A DNA stretch of 64,000 bases from Roseivirga sp. 4D4 (GTDB taxonomy: Bacteria > Bacteroidota > Bacteroidia > Cytophagales > Cyclobacteriaceae): assembly GCF_001747095.1 (NCBI RefSeq), contig NZ_MDGP01000001.1:1471001-1535000 (forward strand), given 5' to 3'. Positions within the stretch are counted from its first letter, which is position 1, and each line of letters begins with the position of its first letter. This document shows, one piece after another, positions 6,913-16,676 of this stretch. The notes beneath the pieces were generated by a model. The model saw nothing but the letters and a program-made list of their open reading frames with translations. It made no database searches and was not told where the DNA came from. A program made the translations under genes and the position numbers.

Positions 6913-8072
6913 CTAGGGTTTCCTCTTCTTGGGTATCTTCTTCCATTTAAAAACTTGCCAATAAAGGTAGAACGGACCATAAAATGGTAGGTAGTAAAAC
7001 ACACTATTGTGGTAATAACCACCACGATCAGAAATTTCAGGAAGACTGGTATTGGCCAATTGAAAATAAAGGCTGGAATGAGGCCTGTTAGCGGAAGATG
7101 AATCAAATAAACCCAGTAAGAAGCATCTGACACATATCTCATTCGGGCCGAATATCGACTTGCATAGCGAATAAATAGTCCCGTTATACCGAAGACAAAG
7201 AACCAGACCATAATGGCATTCAGAGCTCCGTACAATACATCATCAATATAAGGTCTGAATATGAACCTTAGTGTAAATATGACTAGCCCTGAAATGGCAA
7301 AAACCCAGTCGTTTCTCATCATATTATCCAAGAAGTGTTTGGACTTAAAGAGCACCCATCCAATAAAGTAGAAGAGGCTATAGGCGACAAGTACAGGAAG
7401 ATCTGGAGTGAATGACAAAGGGGTCGATATCCAGGTATCCCACATCCAGACCAACAACAAGAAGACAACAATGGAGAACACCAGTATAAACACCATCTTT
7501 CTTCTCATCAACCATTCAAAAGCCCTGGTAATCCATTGGGTAAATCGAGGAGTATGTTTCAACGCGCTGGCTAGACAGAATGAAATGGCTGTGATCATCA
7601 ATAAGTAATAAAGAAACCATAGATGATAAGTCATGCCGGGAAGCCATGTCATGGTAGTTAGCATTCGACTAACACTCACACCCATGGTTTCGGAGGTATA
7701 GGTCCAAGCAGAAATTATGATGGGATGTAATAGCAATAAGAAAACTCCAAAAGGCATCAGTATACGTCTCAACCTGTTTTTCATCATAGCACGTGGGCCT
7801 CGTTCATAAAAGAGCATAGATCCAAAGAAGCCAGCAACCATAAAGAAAATTGGCATTCTGAAAATATGGATGATACCAAAGATATAGTTCATCGATATGT
7901 GAGTCCCATTCGGGTCCTTTGCCCAGGAGGCATCCTCCCCTAGACTGTAAGGTTCTGTTGCATGTAACACGATACCGAGCAGCATCATGATCGCTCTGAG
8001 CGCATCTAGAGAGTGTAACCTTTGACTTTTTAAGTGACTGACCTTCATTTTGATATTTTTGAGTTGCCTCAA
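6909..8072 (-). CDS. Acyltransferase 3 family membrane protein (OpgC/MdoC-like)
   Basis: A 387-aa integral membrane protein with about ten hydrophobic segments. The N-terminus shows the acyltransferase-3 hallmark: SLDALRAIMMLLGIVLHATEPY, with Arg and His of the R..H motif in the first helix. It is followed by GIIHIFRMPIFFMVAGFFG, another conserved block. Such enzymes O-acylate or succinylate glycans and lipids at the inner membrane; the OpgC/MdoC branch modifies periplasmic glucans. The acceptor here is unknown. The C-terminus is very basic (GRRYPRRGNPS). It converges with the LytTR gene, overlapping by 4 bases, and has no operon partner. Confidence 0.85.
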   Translation of the reverse strand: MRQLKNIKMKVSHLKSQRLHSLDALRAIMMLLGIVLHATEPYSLGEDASWAKDPNGTHISMNYIFGIIHIFRMPIFFMVAGFFGSMLFYERGPRAMMKNRLRRILMPFGVFLLLLHPIIISAWTYTSETMGVSVSRMLTTMTWLPGMTYHLWFLYYLLMITAISFCLASALKHTPRFTQWITRAFEWLMRRKMVFILVFSIVVFLLLVWMWDTWISTPLSFTPDLPVLVAYSLFYFIGWVLFKSKHFLDNMMRNDWVFAISGLVIFTLRFIFRPYIDDVLYGALNAIMVWFFVFGITGLFIRYASRYSARMRYVSDASYWVYLIHLPLTGLIPAFIFNWPIPVFLKFLIVVVITTIVCFTTYHFMVRSTFIGKFLNGRRYPRRGNPS

Positions 8073-8201
8073 TCAAGTCAGAATTCACGTTTCTAATGAA
8101 TGTATTGGCTTTTTATCACCCGAACTGCTATAAATTGATTGATGAAATGAATGCTTGGTAGACCCCAGACCTTTTGAACAAGTATTTTTTATCTTCGGGC
8201 G

Positions 8202-8945
8202 ATGCTTGGACAACTCAACGCGCTGGACCTTTTCATACTCTTTTCAGCCGCCTTTGTGCTGGGCCTATCTAAGTCAGGTATTAAGGGCATCAGCATTATC
8301 ATCGTGGCTATGTTAGTATTTGTTTTTGGCGCCAAGAGTTCTACTGGCATACTCCTGCCCATGCTTATCATAGGTGACATCTTTGCCGTCATCTATTACC
8401 ATAGGCATGCGCAATGGAAGTACCTCATTCGACTGCTGCCCTTTATGATGTTTGGTGTCATATTAGGCACTTGGATTGGAGACTCGTTAACTGAAGAGAT
8501 TTTTAGAAAGAGCATGGCAGGTGTCATTCTCTTTTCAGTGTTAGTGATGTTTTGGTGGGATCAGAGAAGCTCAAAACATGTTCCAAAGCACTTAGGCTTT
8601 GCCGGCATTATGGGGCTTACTGCTGGGTTTACAACCATGGTAGGGAACTTAGCAGGTTCATTTGCCAATATCTTCTTCCTGGCGATGCGGCTTCCCAAAG
8701 ATGCCTTTATCAGCACTACGGCATGGCTTTTCCTGATTATCAATCTTTTTAAAGTCCCCTTTCATATCTGGAGTTGGGAAACCATTACGTTGCAAACTAT
8801 TCAGGTCAGTGCGGTCACCATTCCAGCAATTTTCGTAGGCTTGTTCTTCGGCATACGGATTCTCAAAAGGGTTAACGACAAACTTTTCAGGCGCTTTATT
8901 CTGGTCATGACAGGTCTAGGCGCGATCATTATCTTCTTCACATAA
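8202..8945 (+). CDS. Sulfite exporter TauE/SafE family protein
   Basis: A 247-aa polytopic protein with roughly eight membrane helices in the two-half pattern of TauE/SafE. Each half has the glycine-rich segment typical of the family (AAFVLGLSKSGIKGISII near residue 20; LTAGFTTMVGNLAGSFANIF near 150). Family members move sulfite, sulfoacetate or other small organic anions; the substrate here is unknown. The N-terminal segment is short, and ATG 8202 fits the start of the first helix. The gene stands alone and is followed by a strong terminator at 9041. Confidence 0.88.
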   Translation: MLGQLNALDLFILFSAAFVLGLSKSGIKGISIIIVAMLVFVFGAKSSTGILLPMLIIGDIFAVIYYHRHAQWKYLIRLLPFMMFGVILGTWIGDSLTEEIFRKSMAGVILFSVLVMFWWDQRSSKHVPKHLGFAGIMGLTAGFTTMVGNLAGSFANIFFLAMRLPKDAFISTTAWLFLIINLFKVPFHIWSWETITLQTIQVSAVTIPAIFVGLFFGIRILKRVNDKLFRRFILVMTGLGAIIIFFT

Positions 8946-9040
8946 CAGTACGTTTTCGGCTTTGGTATTTATAGTTAATTAACTAACTTACAGACAGTTC
9001 ACTTAAACATAGTCGATATTTTGAACATTAATTGAGATGA

Positions 9041-9067
9041 GCCTTCCCAATGGGGAGGCTTTTTTTA
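9041..9067 (+). terminator. Rho-independent terminator downstream of the TauE-like gene
   Basis: GCCTTCCC pairs with GGGGAGGC across a short loop (AAT), followed by a run of seven T. Confidence 0.85.
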
Positions 9068-9082
9068 TTGGTATAAATCAAA

Positions 9083-9112
9083 AAAACCACCCCGATAAAT
9101 CGGAGTGGTTTT
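9083..9112 (-). terminator. Terminator of the BNR-propeller gene
   Basis: A 14-bp stem (9083-9096 with 9099-9112, one mismatch) with A-run on one side and T-run on the other, 21 bases past the stop of the minus-strand gene. It can work in both directions. Confidence 0.8.
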
Positions 9113-9133
9113 AACAACACATCTACTCAAATC

Positions 9134-12100
9134 TTAATTGGAGCTTCCTATTGGTGAGAAATCTACTTTCTTCACTTCTTCCATATAAGCCTCCCAGTTT
9201 TCGCTATACCAGGCATCTACTTTCCCCTGAACTTCCTTCAACTGGTCTTGGAATTGCTTCATCAACATCTCCTGTGTTCTGCCAGGCATATCATAGGAAC
9301 CACTCACACTTCTTGAAAGGCTGAAGCCTCTGTTCTGTAGCGGTGTTGGACCATCTCCTCCACCACCGAAGCGTCTACCACTGCCAACCAAGGCAGATAA
9401 AGCCTGCATTTCCTTTTTGACATCATTGCTCTTATTTCTCAACGTGAGCACATCGCGTCCTCTCTTCCCTTGTAAGGCTGCAATCACCTTGTCCACAGTT
9501 GCCATGTCTCTGGTCAGCTTAGAAGAGATTTTGGTCGCCTCATTCGTCATCTTATTCACGTCACGAATCATGTCTCTTCTGGCAATAAGGATGTCCATAT
9601 CCACTTCTTGCCTAGGGTCCATTTTCACTTCAATCTGGGTTTCAGCACTTTGATCACCGACAGTAATCTTGACATTATAAGTGCCTGGTAAAATTGGAGC
9701 ACCACCTCTCTGGAATCTTCGGGCAAATTGTGCAGGAATACCCGCTGGTAAGGCAGGTTGCTCAGTGTCCTTTGGTGGATCTTCATCGAACCTCCATGAA
9801 ACCTGGTTTAAGCCATCTTCAACCGGAGTACTCAGGTTTCTAACCACAGTTCCACTCAAATCAGAGATCTCGATTTTCGCCTGTGGGCCTCTAGCAGCTC
9901 CACCTCTGGCACCTCTAATGGCAGCAAAGCGACCTCCGCCCTGTCTGGCTCTTCCGACAGCAGCCTGTCTTTGTTCCGGACTCAAATTCGCAAACCTGCC
10001 ATTGCCAGCACCTTCAGCCCTACGCTGCGGTGTGGTCACTTCTGGTTTCTTAGCGAAGAATTTGATGATTGCCGACCCTGAAGGTCTGTTTTGACCTTCG
10101 AATGTGGCACTACCAGGGTTGGCTGGTCCGCTTGCCGATCGTGAACTCGTAATGTATGCTGTTTTGGTTGGTATAGCCGTAACGGAAGCATCGATAACAG
10201 ACTGCTGTCCATTGCTGGCCAAAACTCTCAAAGGCTGAATATCATCTAAGACCCAAATGGCACGACCGAAGGTTCCAATAACAAGATCGCTCTCTCTTTC
10301 CTGGATCACCAGGTCCATAGTAGAAACACTTGGGTATCCGTTCTCAAACTTGCTCCAGTTTTTGGCGCCATCAATGGAAATGTACAAACCGTGCTCAGTT
10401 CCAAAGAACATTAAGTTCGGTTCCACTGGGTCTTGTACAAATGACAACGCATAACCAAAAACTTGATCTTCGCTAGCCAATGCCTCCCATGATCGACCAT
10501 AGTTCGTAGTTCTCATAAGGTATGGCTTAAAGTCAAAGCGTCTGTAGTTATTAATTACAGCCACCGCTTCGCCATTATTATATCTGGATGCCTTGATCTG
10601 TGCCACCCAACTGCCCGCTGGAACGCCTTTTATATTCTTAGCCACATTGGTCCAGGTACTTCCTCCATCCCTGGTGACTTGCACATTACCGTCATCTGTA
10701 CCTACCCAAATCACACCTTGTTCTGTAGGACTCGGCTCAATTGCCAAAATCGTGGTGAAGTTTTCCGCACCCGTGGCATCTCTCGTGAGTCCACCACTCT
10801 CGTTTTGCTTTTGTTTCGTGGTGTCATTAGTAGTTAAATCAGGTGATATTACATCCCAGCTATCTCCTTTATCGACACTCTTGTGGACAAACTGACTACC
10901 GAAGTAGATTGTCGAATTGTCGAACGGGTCTTGTGCGATAGCCGCATTCCAGTTAAACCTTAATTTTACATTTGGATCAGGATGGTTCGGCTTGACGGCT
11001 TTAGATCGGCCTGTCAATTTATCATAGCGATTGACATTACCTTGTTGCGACATGGAATATCCGTAGCGTGAATCATCCTTATCCGGTACCACATCGAAAC
11101 CATCTCCTCCACCAATCGAGTGGTAGTAGTCATTTCTCAGGCCTCCTCTTGTCCAATTGTATGCAGGACCTGTCCAGCTTCCATTATCCTGAAGGCCTCC
11201 ATAAACGTTATAAGGCACTTCATCATCTACTGCAATATGATAGAACTGACCCAGAGGCAGGTTCTCTACAAACTGCCAAGTCTTGCCCATATCACGGGTA
11301 ATGGCCATACCGCCATCATTACCCAGAATCATGTACTTTGGATTATCTGGATGGATATAAAGGGCATGATTATCGACATGAATGAGGTTTCTAGGAATTA
11401 GACCAGTGAAAGACTTACCGCCATCTTCACTTACATTCACATTGGTGAAAATGCTATACAGTCTGTTCTCGTTTTTTGGATCGACATAAATATCGAAGTA
11501 GTAGAAAGGTCGATTGCCGATCTCGGACTTATCGTTGATCATGGTCCAATTCTTACCGCCATTTTCTGAGCGATAGAGGGCGTTATCCTTCGCCTCAATG
11601 ATCGCGTAAACCCGATCTGGATTATTAGTGGCGAAGGCCAGTCCCATACGACCCACATCCCCTTCAGGAAGTCCATTTTCTTCGGCCGATTGCTTGGTCC
11701 AGTTTTGACCTCCGTCCATTGTCATATAGAGTCCGGAGCTTGGTCCACCAGAGGTGAAAAACCATGGTTCACGTCTGTGTTGCCACATATTCACCAATAA
11801 TTTATCGGGGTTGGAAGGGTCCATAACCATGTCGCCCACACCAGTCATTTCGTCTATGTAGAGGATTTTATTCCATGTTTTTCCTGCATCAGTCGTTTTG
11901 TAAACACCACGCTCTGGATGATCTCCCCAGGGCGAACCAATGGCACCGATATACACCGTATTCGGATCATCTGGATGGATAATGATTCTATGGACATTTC
12001 TGGTTTGCTCAAGGCCCATCAGCTCCCAGGTAGCACCTGCATCAAGGCTTCGATAGACTCCATAACCACCTGTTAAACTGTTTCTTGGGTTTCCTTCTCC

Positions 12101-12448
12101 CGTACCTACCCAAACCACGTCAGGATTCTTTTGAGAAACGGCCACTGCCCCTACGGACAAGACCAAATTGCCATCAAATATGGGCTCCCAGGCAATTCCT
12201 CCACTTTCAGACTTCCAAAGTCCTCCGGAAGCAGTACCTGCATAAATAATCTCAGGATTATCCCTTACGACATCAATGGAAGTGACACGCCCACTCATAC
12301 TGGCGGGGCCGACATTCCGTGGTTTCATGGATTCCATTTTAGAAAAGTCGATTTGTTGCCCTTGTGACAAGAAGGTCACAAGCATGGCAGATAGTGCTAA
12401 AAGCATGATCCTCATACCTTTGGCACTGGCATAGTTACTAGTCTGCAT
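9134..12448 (-). CDS. Secreted multi-BNR/sortilin-like beta-propeller protein
   Basis: A 1104-aa protein with a signal peptide (hydrophobic MLLALSAMLVTFLSQG near residues 14-29). The first ~740 residues contain at least eleven Asp-box (BNR) motifs of the S/T-x-D-x-G-x-x-W type, e.g. YRSLDAGATWELMG, YKTTDAGKTWNKI, YRSENGGKNWTMI, HKSVDKGDSWDVI and QVTRDGGSTWTNV. These form large VPS10/sortilin-type beta-propellers. A glycine/arginine-rich low-complexity insert follows (GGGRFAAIRGARGGAARG), then a FlgD-like Ig strand region (LPGTYNVKITVGDQS) and a helical C-terminus. Homologues are often annotated glycosyl hydrolase, but Asp boxes do not prove sialidase activity. Role in surface polymer or peptide binding is inference. 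It has its own terminator; the 92-base spacer before the start shows no clear promoter. Confidence 0.88.
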   Translation of the reverse strand: MQTSNYASAKGMRIMLLALSAMLVTFLSQGQQIDFSKMESMKPRNVGPASMSGRVTSIDVVRDNPEIIYAGTASGGLWKSESGGIAWEPIFDGNLVLSVGAVAVSQKNPDVVWVGTGEGNPRNSLTGGYGVYRSLDAGATWELMGLEQTRNVHRIIIHPDDPNTVYIGAIGSPWGDHPERGVYKTTDAGKTWNKILYIDEMTGVGDMVMDPSNPDKLLVNMWQHRREPWFFTSGGPSSGLYMTMDGGQNWTKQSAEENGLPEGDVGRMGLAFATNNPDRVYAIIEAKDNALYRSENGGKNWTMINDKSEIGNRPFYYFDIYVDPKNENRLYSIFTNVNVSEDGGKSFTGLIPRNLIHVDNHALYIHPDNPKYMILGNDGGMAITRDMGKTWQFVENLPLGQFYHIAVDDEVPYNVYGGLQDNGSWTGPAYNWTRGGLRNDYYHSIGGGDGFDVVPDKDDSRYGYSMSQQGNVNRYDKLTGRSKAVKPNHPDPNVKLRFNWNAAIAQDPFDNSTIYFGSQFVHKSVDKGDSWDVISPDLTTNDTTKQKQNESGGLTRDATGAENFTTILAIEPSPTEQGVIWVGTDDGNVQVTRDGGSTWTNVAKNIKGVPAGSWVAQIKASRYNNGEAVAVINNYRRFDFKPYLMRTTNYGRSWEALASEDQVFGYALSFVQDPVEPNLMFFGTEHGLYISIDGAKNWSKFENGYPSVSTMDLVIQERESDLVIGTFGRAIWVLDDIQPLRVLASNGQQSVIDASVTAIPTKTAYITSSRSASGPANPGSATFEGQNRPSGSAIIKFFAKKPEVTTPQRRAEGAGNGRFANLSPEQRQAAVGRARQGGGRFAAIRGARGGAARGPQAKIEISDLSGTVVRNLSTPVEDGLNQVSWRFDEDPPKDTEQPALPAGIPAQFARRFQRGGAPILPGTYNVKITVGDQSAETQIEVKMDPRQEVDMDILIARRDMIRDVNKMTNEATKISSKLTRDMATVDKVIAALQGKRGRDVLTLRNKSNDVKKEMQALSALVGSGRRFGGGGDGPTPLQNRGFSLSRSVSGSYDMPGRTQEMLMKQFQDQLKEVQGKVDAWYSENWEAYMEEVKKVDFSPIGSSN

Positions 12449-12540
12449 ATTTTAATGGTTGATTTCAGTGTTTGATTACTGAATATCGGAAAGGTTTAGC
12501 AAGCATGCAGAGACTTACATGAACGGTTACTACTGGGCGC

Positions 12541-13734
12541 CTAACCCCCTTTTAAGTGTCTTTTAAGCAGTGCTTTGTATTTAGTTGGGTATACTTTATC
12601 AAGTGCCAGCTTATTGCAGCCACAGAAATGAGCAAATGCTTTGATTTCGGTGGCGAACTGATTGCAAAAGTGCTCATCAGGATGAAAGTCAGGCTCGAAC
12701 CATAGTTTCTTTATTTGAAACATCCCGGTTTTGCGATCCGCCTTAGGATCAAGTCTCCCAACAAACCGATCGCCATAAAGTATCGGCAGGGTGTAGTAGC
12801 CATACTTTCTCTTTTTCTCTGGCACATAGCACTCAATCAGGTAGTCAAAATCGAAAATCTGCTTTACCCTATTGCGTTGAATCACCAGGTTGTCGAATGG
12901 GGACAGGAGGTGAAGGTTGAGTCCGAGATGATAATCCAGTTGATCGATCTTTTCTTGAAATGTATAGTACACTTCGGGCTTTCCTTCTATGCTCAGTGGC
13001 AAAACTTCTTTCTTACTGACCCTCTGTTTTAAAGCCAGCTGAATGGGTTTCTTAAGTCCCTTTCTCAAATAGCCCATTTCGGCTTCGGTAACCATGCCCT
13101 GCGAACTGATTGCTCTATCGATCAAGTAATTACAATAGCCTTTTTGAGTTGGTTTCTTTAGATCTAAAGCTTCAGGATAAACGCGTTCCGTTAAATCGAA
13201 AAGCTTCTGAAAACCCTGCCGTTCAGAAATCATCACTTTCCCTTCCATGAACAGTAACTGCAGAGCTACTTTAGCTGGTTTCCAATCACTCCAACCTTGC
13301 GTTACTTTAGATGCCTTCTCAAAATCTTTGGACCCCAAAGGACCTTCTTCTTTAATGCGTTTCAATACCTTACGCATTACTTTCTTGTCCTTCTCAAACC
13401 AGAATTTATCCGCCTTTTGTACCTCCGACTTGTGATAGAGACTGAATTGAAAATCCTCGATCGGTAGAAATGCCGCAGCATGACTCCAGTACTCAAAAAT
13501 TGATCTGTCAGAAACCATCTTGCCTAGGTCCTCTTTCTGGTAGTCAGGATTTCTGGTGAAGAAGACATGATGATGTGCTCTTTCGGCTACCGAAATGGTA
13601 TCAATCTGGACATAACTGAGTCGCTTGATGGCATCAATAGAAGATTCTTGAACCCCGTTTAGACCTTGTGATTTTAAGACAAGCTTTCTAGCCTGATCCT
13701 GGGTGATCTCGATACGCTGCACTTTAGAACTCAA
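12541..13734 (-). CDS. Winged-helix DNA glycosylase-like protein, YcaQ/AlkX (HTH_42) family
   Basis: A 397-aa protein of the HTH_42 family. The QxD motif characteristic of AlkZ/AlkX glycosylases is present as YVQIDTIS (Gln43, Asp45), followed by AERAHHHVFFTRNPDY and later YCNYLIDRAISSQGMVTEAEM, which match the conserved core. Family members unhook interstrand DNA crosslinks or excise alkylated bases. The start is uncertain: TTG at 13734 gives SSKVQRIEITQ, and a GTG four codons later is also possible. It begins six bases after the DUF1080 stop, so it is probably the last gene of the 17795-12541 operon. Its link to the metabolic genes upstream is not obvious. Confidence 0.83.
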   Translation of the reverse strand: MSSKVQRIEITQDQARKLVLKSQGLNGVQESSIDAIKRLSYVQIDTISVAERAHHHVFFTRNPDYQKEDLGKMVSDRSIFEYWSHAAAFLPIEDFQFSLYHKSEVQKADKFWFEKDKKVMRKVLKRIKEEGPLGSKDFEKASKVTQGWSDWKPAKVALQLLFMEGKVMISERQGFQKLFDLTERVYPEALDLKKPTQKGYCNYLIDRAISSQGMVTEAEMGYLRKGLKKPIQLALKQRVSKKEVLPLSIEGKPEVYYTFQEKIDQLDYHLGLNLHLLSPFDNLVIQRNRVKQIFDFDYLIECYVPEKKRKYGYYTLPILYGDRFVGRLDPKADRKTGMFQIKKLWFEPDFHPDEHFCNQFATEIKAFAHFCGCNKLALDKVYPTKYKALLKRHLKGG

Positions 13735-13739
13735 AACTC

Positions 13740-14435
13740 TTATTTTTCGAGCAAATTAAGTATCTCAACTGAAGTGGGCACTTCCTTCATGCTTTCCTTT
13801 TGACCAGTGGTCTTTAGGCGGATATTTCTCCACTTCACTCGCCTGCCCTCTTCTTCTTTTGTACCCACACCATGCACCTGAAGTGCTATAAAACCACTTC
13901 CTGAGACACTATCTTTTACAGCAGCAGTACAAATGTCATTCACCCAAATATGAATCAAGTCACCCACTGCCTCGATCCTGTATTTGTTCCAAGTGTTATT
14001 CTGAAAGGCCGATTTACCAGCCTCGTTTAAGTCCAAAGGGTAAAGCCATCCTCTTCTTGATTCATCATAGAGTCCGCCACTCCATTTTCTGTCTGAAGGA
14101 TCAATCTCTGCCTGATAACCGAACACGGTACCATTTTCCTTTTGTGCGCTTCTAAACTGAATGCCGGAATTCATTCTTGGATCTACGAAAACCTCGAGTT
14201 CCAGGATGAAATCGCCATATGGTTTTTCTGTGGCTAGAAAAGTATTCGCAGTGCCTTTAGTTGTTCCTATGATTTCTTCATCAATAACCGAGTACGTTCC
14301 TTCTCCACCGAGTATCTTCCAACCTTCTAGATCTACTCCATTGAAGGGTTTTGTCCATTCGTCTTGGTTATTGGAACAAGCCGAAACTATGATAACGGCT
14401 AGCAGTAAAATCAACCTAGTTTTCATTGGCAACAT
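13740..14435 (-). CDS. DUF1080 (3-keto-disaccharide hydrolase-like) lipoprotein
   Basis: About 230 aa with a lipoprotein signal (LLLAVIIVSACSNN, lipobox Cys near residue 20) and one DUF1080/LamG-like beta-sandwich: KPFNGVDLEGWKILGGEG at the start, GDFILELEVFVDPRMNSGIQFRS in the middle, NTWNKYRIEAVGDLIHIWVND later. Members of this family hydrolyse 3-keto-glycosides or bind sugars in the periplasm. The better start is the ATG three codons in (14426). It overlaps the 3' end of the cytochrome/dehydrogenase gene, indicating translational coupling. Being downstream of an oxidoreductase fits an oxidise-then-cleave sugar route; this is inference. Confidence 0.88.
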   Translation of the reverse strand: MLPMKTRLILLLAVIIVSACSNNQDEWTKPFNGVDLEGWKILGGEGTYSVIDEEIIGTTKGTANTFLATEKPYGDFILELEVFVDPRMNSGIQFRSAQKENGTVFGYQAEIDPSDRKWSGGLYDESRRGWLYPLDLNEAGKSAFQNNTWNKYRIEAVGDLIHIWVNDICTAAVKDSVSGSGFIALQVHGVGTKEEEGRRVKWRNIRLKTTGQKESMKEVPTSVEILNLLEK

Positions 14436-16662
14436 CGTTTACTTCTTCTTGTGTAAATGCTCCATCTTTTGGTGTCACTTTCCTCAGCTTCTTGATCATA
14501 TCAGCATTCGCTCCACGACTTGAAGTGCCGAATGCGTTGCTGAGATAGGTAATCAAGTCTGTGATGTCCTGATCGCTAAAATCAGGATTACTGGCAATGC
14601 CGGGCATTTGAGCATTAAATTCATATCCTTTTCCGTTGACATCAACCGGACCTTTTAGGCCATGCAATAAGACTAGTGCCAGCCTCTCCACCGGACCTTT
14701 GATCCAATCTGAATTGTCCAAAGGTGGCGCCAAACCTTCTATTCCTCTTCCACTGCCTCCATGACAGGCCGAACAGGTCTCTCTGTACAATTGGAGACCG
14801 TGTGTTCGATCGTCCAAAGGCAAAGACTCTTGTGCGTAAATCCAGAATTTCTTATTGTCGTTTTGATCAGCTACTACTCCCTCCAACTTAGTCTTTAAGT
14901 CAGGTTGAACTTTGTGATCAGCAAGTCTCAAGAAAGCACCAGCGGCATCGGTCAAGGCGCTGGCGAATGCATCTTCATAGAGCGCTGAAGGATTTCTTCT
15001 CAAGATTTCATCAGCGTATCCAGCATATGTTGAGAGATCCGCATAGCCCGCTGTAATAGATTGCCCCAGGTAGGAAAGCAAGTAAAGGTCTAGTATGGCA
15101 TTATCCCGAGCCATCACCTCCTTAATCATATCGATCTGCTCATTCTGGTTACCTCGATTGTATGCCATTTGAAGTGCATGAGCAGCAAGGTTCACATTGT
15201 TACTCCTTGCGGCTTTGATCAATACGCCTGAATCAATGGCATCCAATCCTTCTAGGGCATAGAAAGCATGCATAGAAGCCAATGGCTCGGCTTTTTCTAA
15301 TAAAGCCTGTAGGTGAGGTATAGCTTCCTTTTGCCCATGTTGAATGATGAGTTGCTGGGCCCTGTCTCTGACCCATCCGTTTTTATGGCTTAATAGATCG
15401 ACCATACCTTCGGCAGACTTACTTTCAAAACCTGATATCGTGTTAAGGGCTTTGTCAGTACTTTTGACCCTAAGGATTCGGCCCATCCCCACCATCTTAT
15501 CCATACCGGCAGCAGCCAGACGCTCTCTTAAATAAGAAGTCATATACGCTCCATGCTGAATGATCCCCCGGTGCATGTCTACCACATACATCCCTCCATC
15601 AGGGCCACTGGATAGGTTTACGGGACGAAAACCTTCATCCGTTGAGGCGATAAATTCGCGATCGTCATAAGCCTGCTTAGCTGTGGTGATAGGTCCATCG
15701 AACATTAAGAGGTTTCGCTTAATCAGGTTTGCTTCAGGTGCACATACAAAGGCGTTTTCGGTATAATCCAGTGGAAATTGGCCACCCCGATATACCAACG
15801 GTCCGCATGATGAAGTCACATTTCTTAATACGCTGTCCTGATCTAAAACACCGGGTTCATACCCTCTATTCACCAACGTAGCGTGCAATGGATAAACCCT
15901 CTGGTTTCGGGTTAAGACCTTCCCCAAACCATCCTTAGGCTCATAGTATTGATTTCTGGTGAGCACATTGGGCAAAACATAATCACCCATGATTTGGGTG
16001 GAGTTATTGTTATAATAAAGCCTACCGAAATTGTCTTTCGTAATTCCCCATTGCCCCCGGAAAGCTGTGGGCTCTTTCAACCAAACACCATTCTCCCTTT
16101 TATACCTGAAATGTGATCTGGCATTATAAATCCAATTGTCAATGTTCATCATCAAACCATTAGGCTGGTGTTCTACATTGCCTTCATCTGCATACAGTGA
16201 GTCTACCAAGACCAGATCTCCTGGTTTATCATTCTCGATCTCGACAAACCAAAGGTTGGGTGGTTCGGCATATAGGAGGCCTCCATAGACATGGGCAATG
16301 GCTCTCGGCAATACGAGGCTATCCAAAAAGACTTTTGAATGATCCACTTTGCCGTCTCCGTCCTTATCTTCCAATATGGAGATCACTCCATTGGGCATGC
16401 TCTCACTTTCGCCCGTTAGGGTCTGCATATAACCCCTCATTTCAACGGTCCAGATTCTTCCCTGATTATCAAAATCTATGGCAACTGGCGCTTCGAGAAA
16501 GGGTTCCGAAGCAATCACTTCCAGTTTAAAACCAGGTTCGACCACATAATCTTCAAGCGAGACGACAGGTTCTTCATAATCCGTCTGACAGGCAGAAAAC
16601 AGAATGCATGTCAAAAGCCCGAGAATAGTCTTAGCCCCAGGGCCAATGGATTGATTTTGCAT
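14416..16662 (-). CDS. PVC-type dehydrogenase with HEAT region and c-type cytochrome domain, lipoprotein
   Basis: The ATG at 16662 gives 748 aa starting MQNQSIGPGAKTILGLLTC with lipobox LFSAC. The longer frame overlaps the upstream gene and lacks a proper signal peptide at its start. N-terminal ~400 residues are a membrane-bound-dehydrogenase/sorbosone-dehydrogenase propeller (PGFKLEVIASEPFLEAPVAI, DFDNQGRIWTVEMRG). Residues ~420-580 are helical HEAT-like repeats. The C-terminus is a monohaem cytochrome c with CSACHG near residue 630 and axial Met in QMPGI. It probably oxidises a sugar or alcohol in the periplasm and passes electrons to its own haem. It is second gene in the aminotransferase-DUF1080 operon. 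Confidence 0.88.
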   Translation of the reverse strand: MQNQSIGPGAKTILGLLTCILFSACQTDYEEPVVSLEDYVVEPGFKLEVIASEPFLEAPVAIDFDNQGRIWTVEMRGYMQTLTGESESMPNGVISILEDKDGDGKVDHSKVFLDSLVLPRAIAHVYGGLLYAEPPNLWFVEIENDKPGDLVLVDSLYADEGNVEHQPNGLMMNIDNWIYNARSHFRYKRENGVWLKEPTAFRGQWGITKDNFGRLYYNNNSTQIMGDYVLPNVLTRNQYYEPKDGLGKVLTRNQRVYPLHATLVNRGYEPGVLDQDSVLRNVTSSCGPLVYRGGQFPLDYTENAFVCAPEANLIKRNLLMFDGPITTAKQAYDDREFIASTDEGFRPVNLSSGPDGGMYVVDMHRGIIQHGAYMTSYLRERLAAAGMDKMVGMGRILRVKSTDKALNTISGFESKSAEGMVDLLSHKNGWVRDRAQQLIIQHGQKEAIPHLQALLEKAEPLASMHAFYALEGLDAIDSGVLIKAARSNNVNLAAHALQMAYNRGNQNEQIDMIKEVMARDNAILDLYLLSYLGQSITAGYADLSTYAGYADEILRRNPSALYEDAFASALTDAAGAFLRLADHKVQPDLKTKLEGVVADQNDNKKFWIYAQESLPLDDRTHGLQLYRETCSACHGGSGRGIEGLAPPLDNSDWIKGPVERLALVLLHGLKGPVDVNGKGYEFNAQMPGIASNPDFSDQDITDLITYLSNAFGTSSRGANADMIKKLRKVTPKDGAFTQEEVNDVANEN

Positions 16663-16676
16663 ATTTAGGCTGTGGT

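Noticed and set aside
9681..10094. 137-codon plus-strand frame inside the BNR gene
   Set aside because: Antisense shadow of the Gly/Arg-rich coding region.
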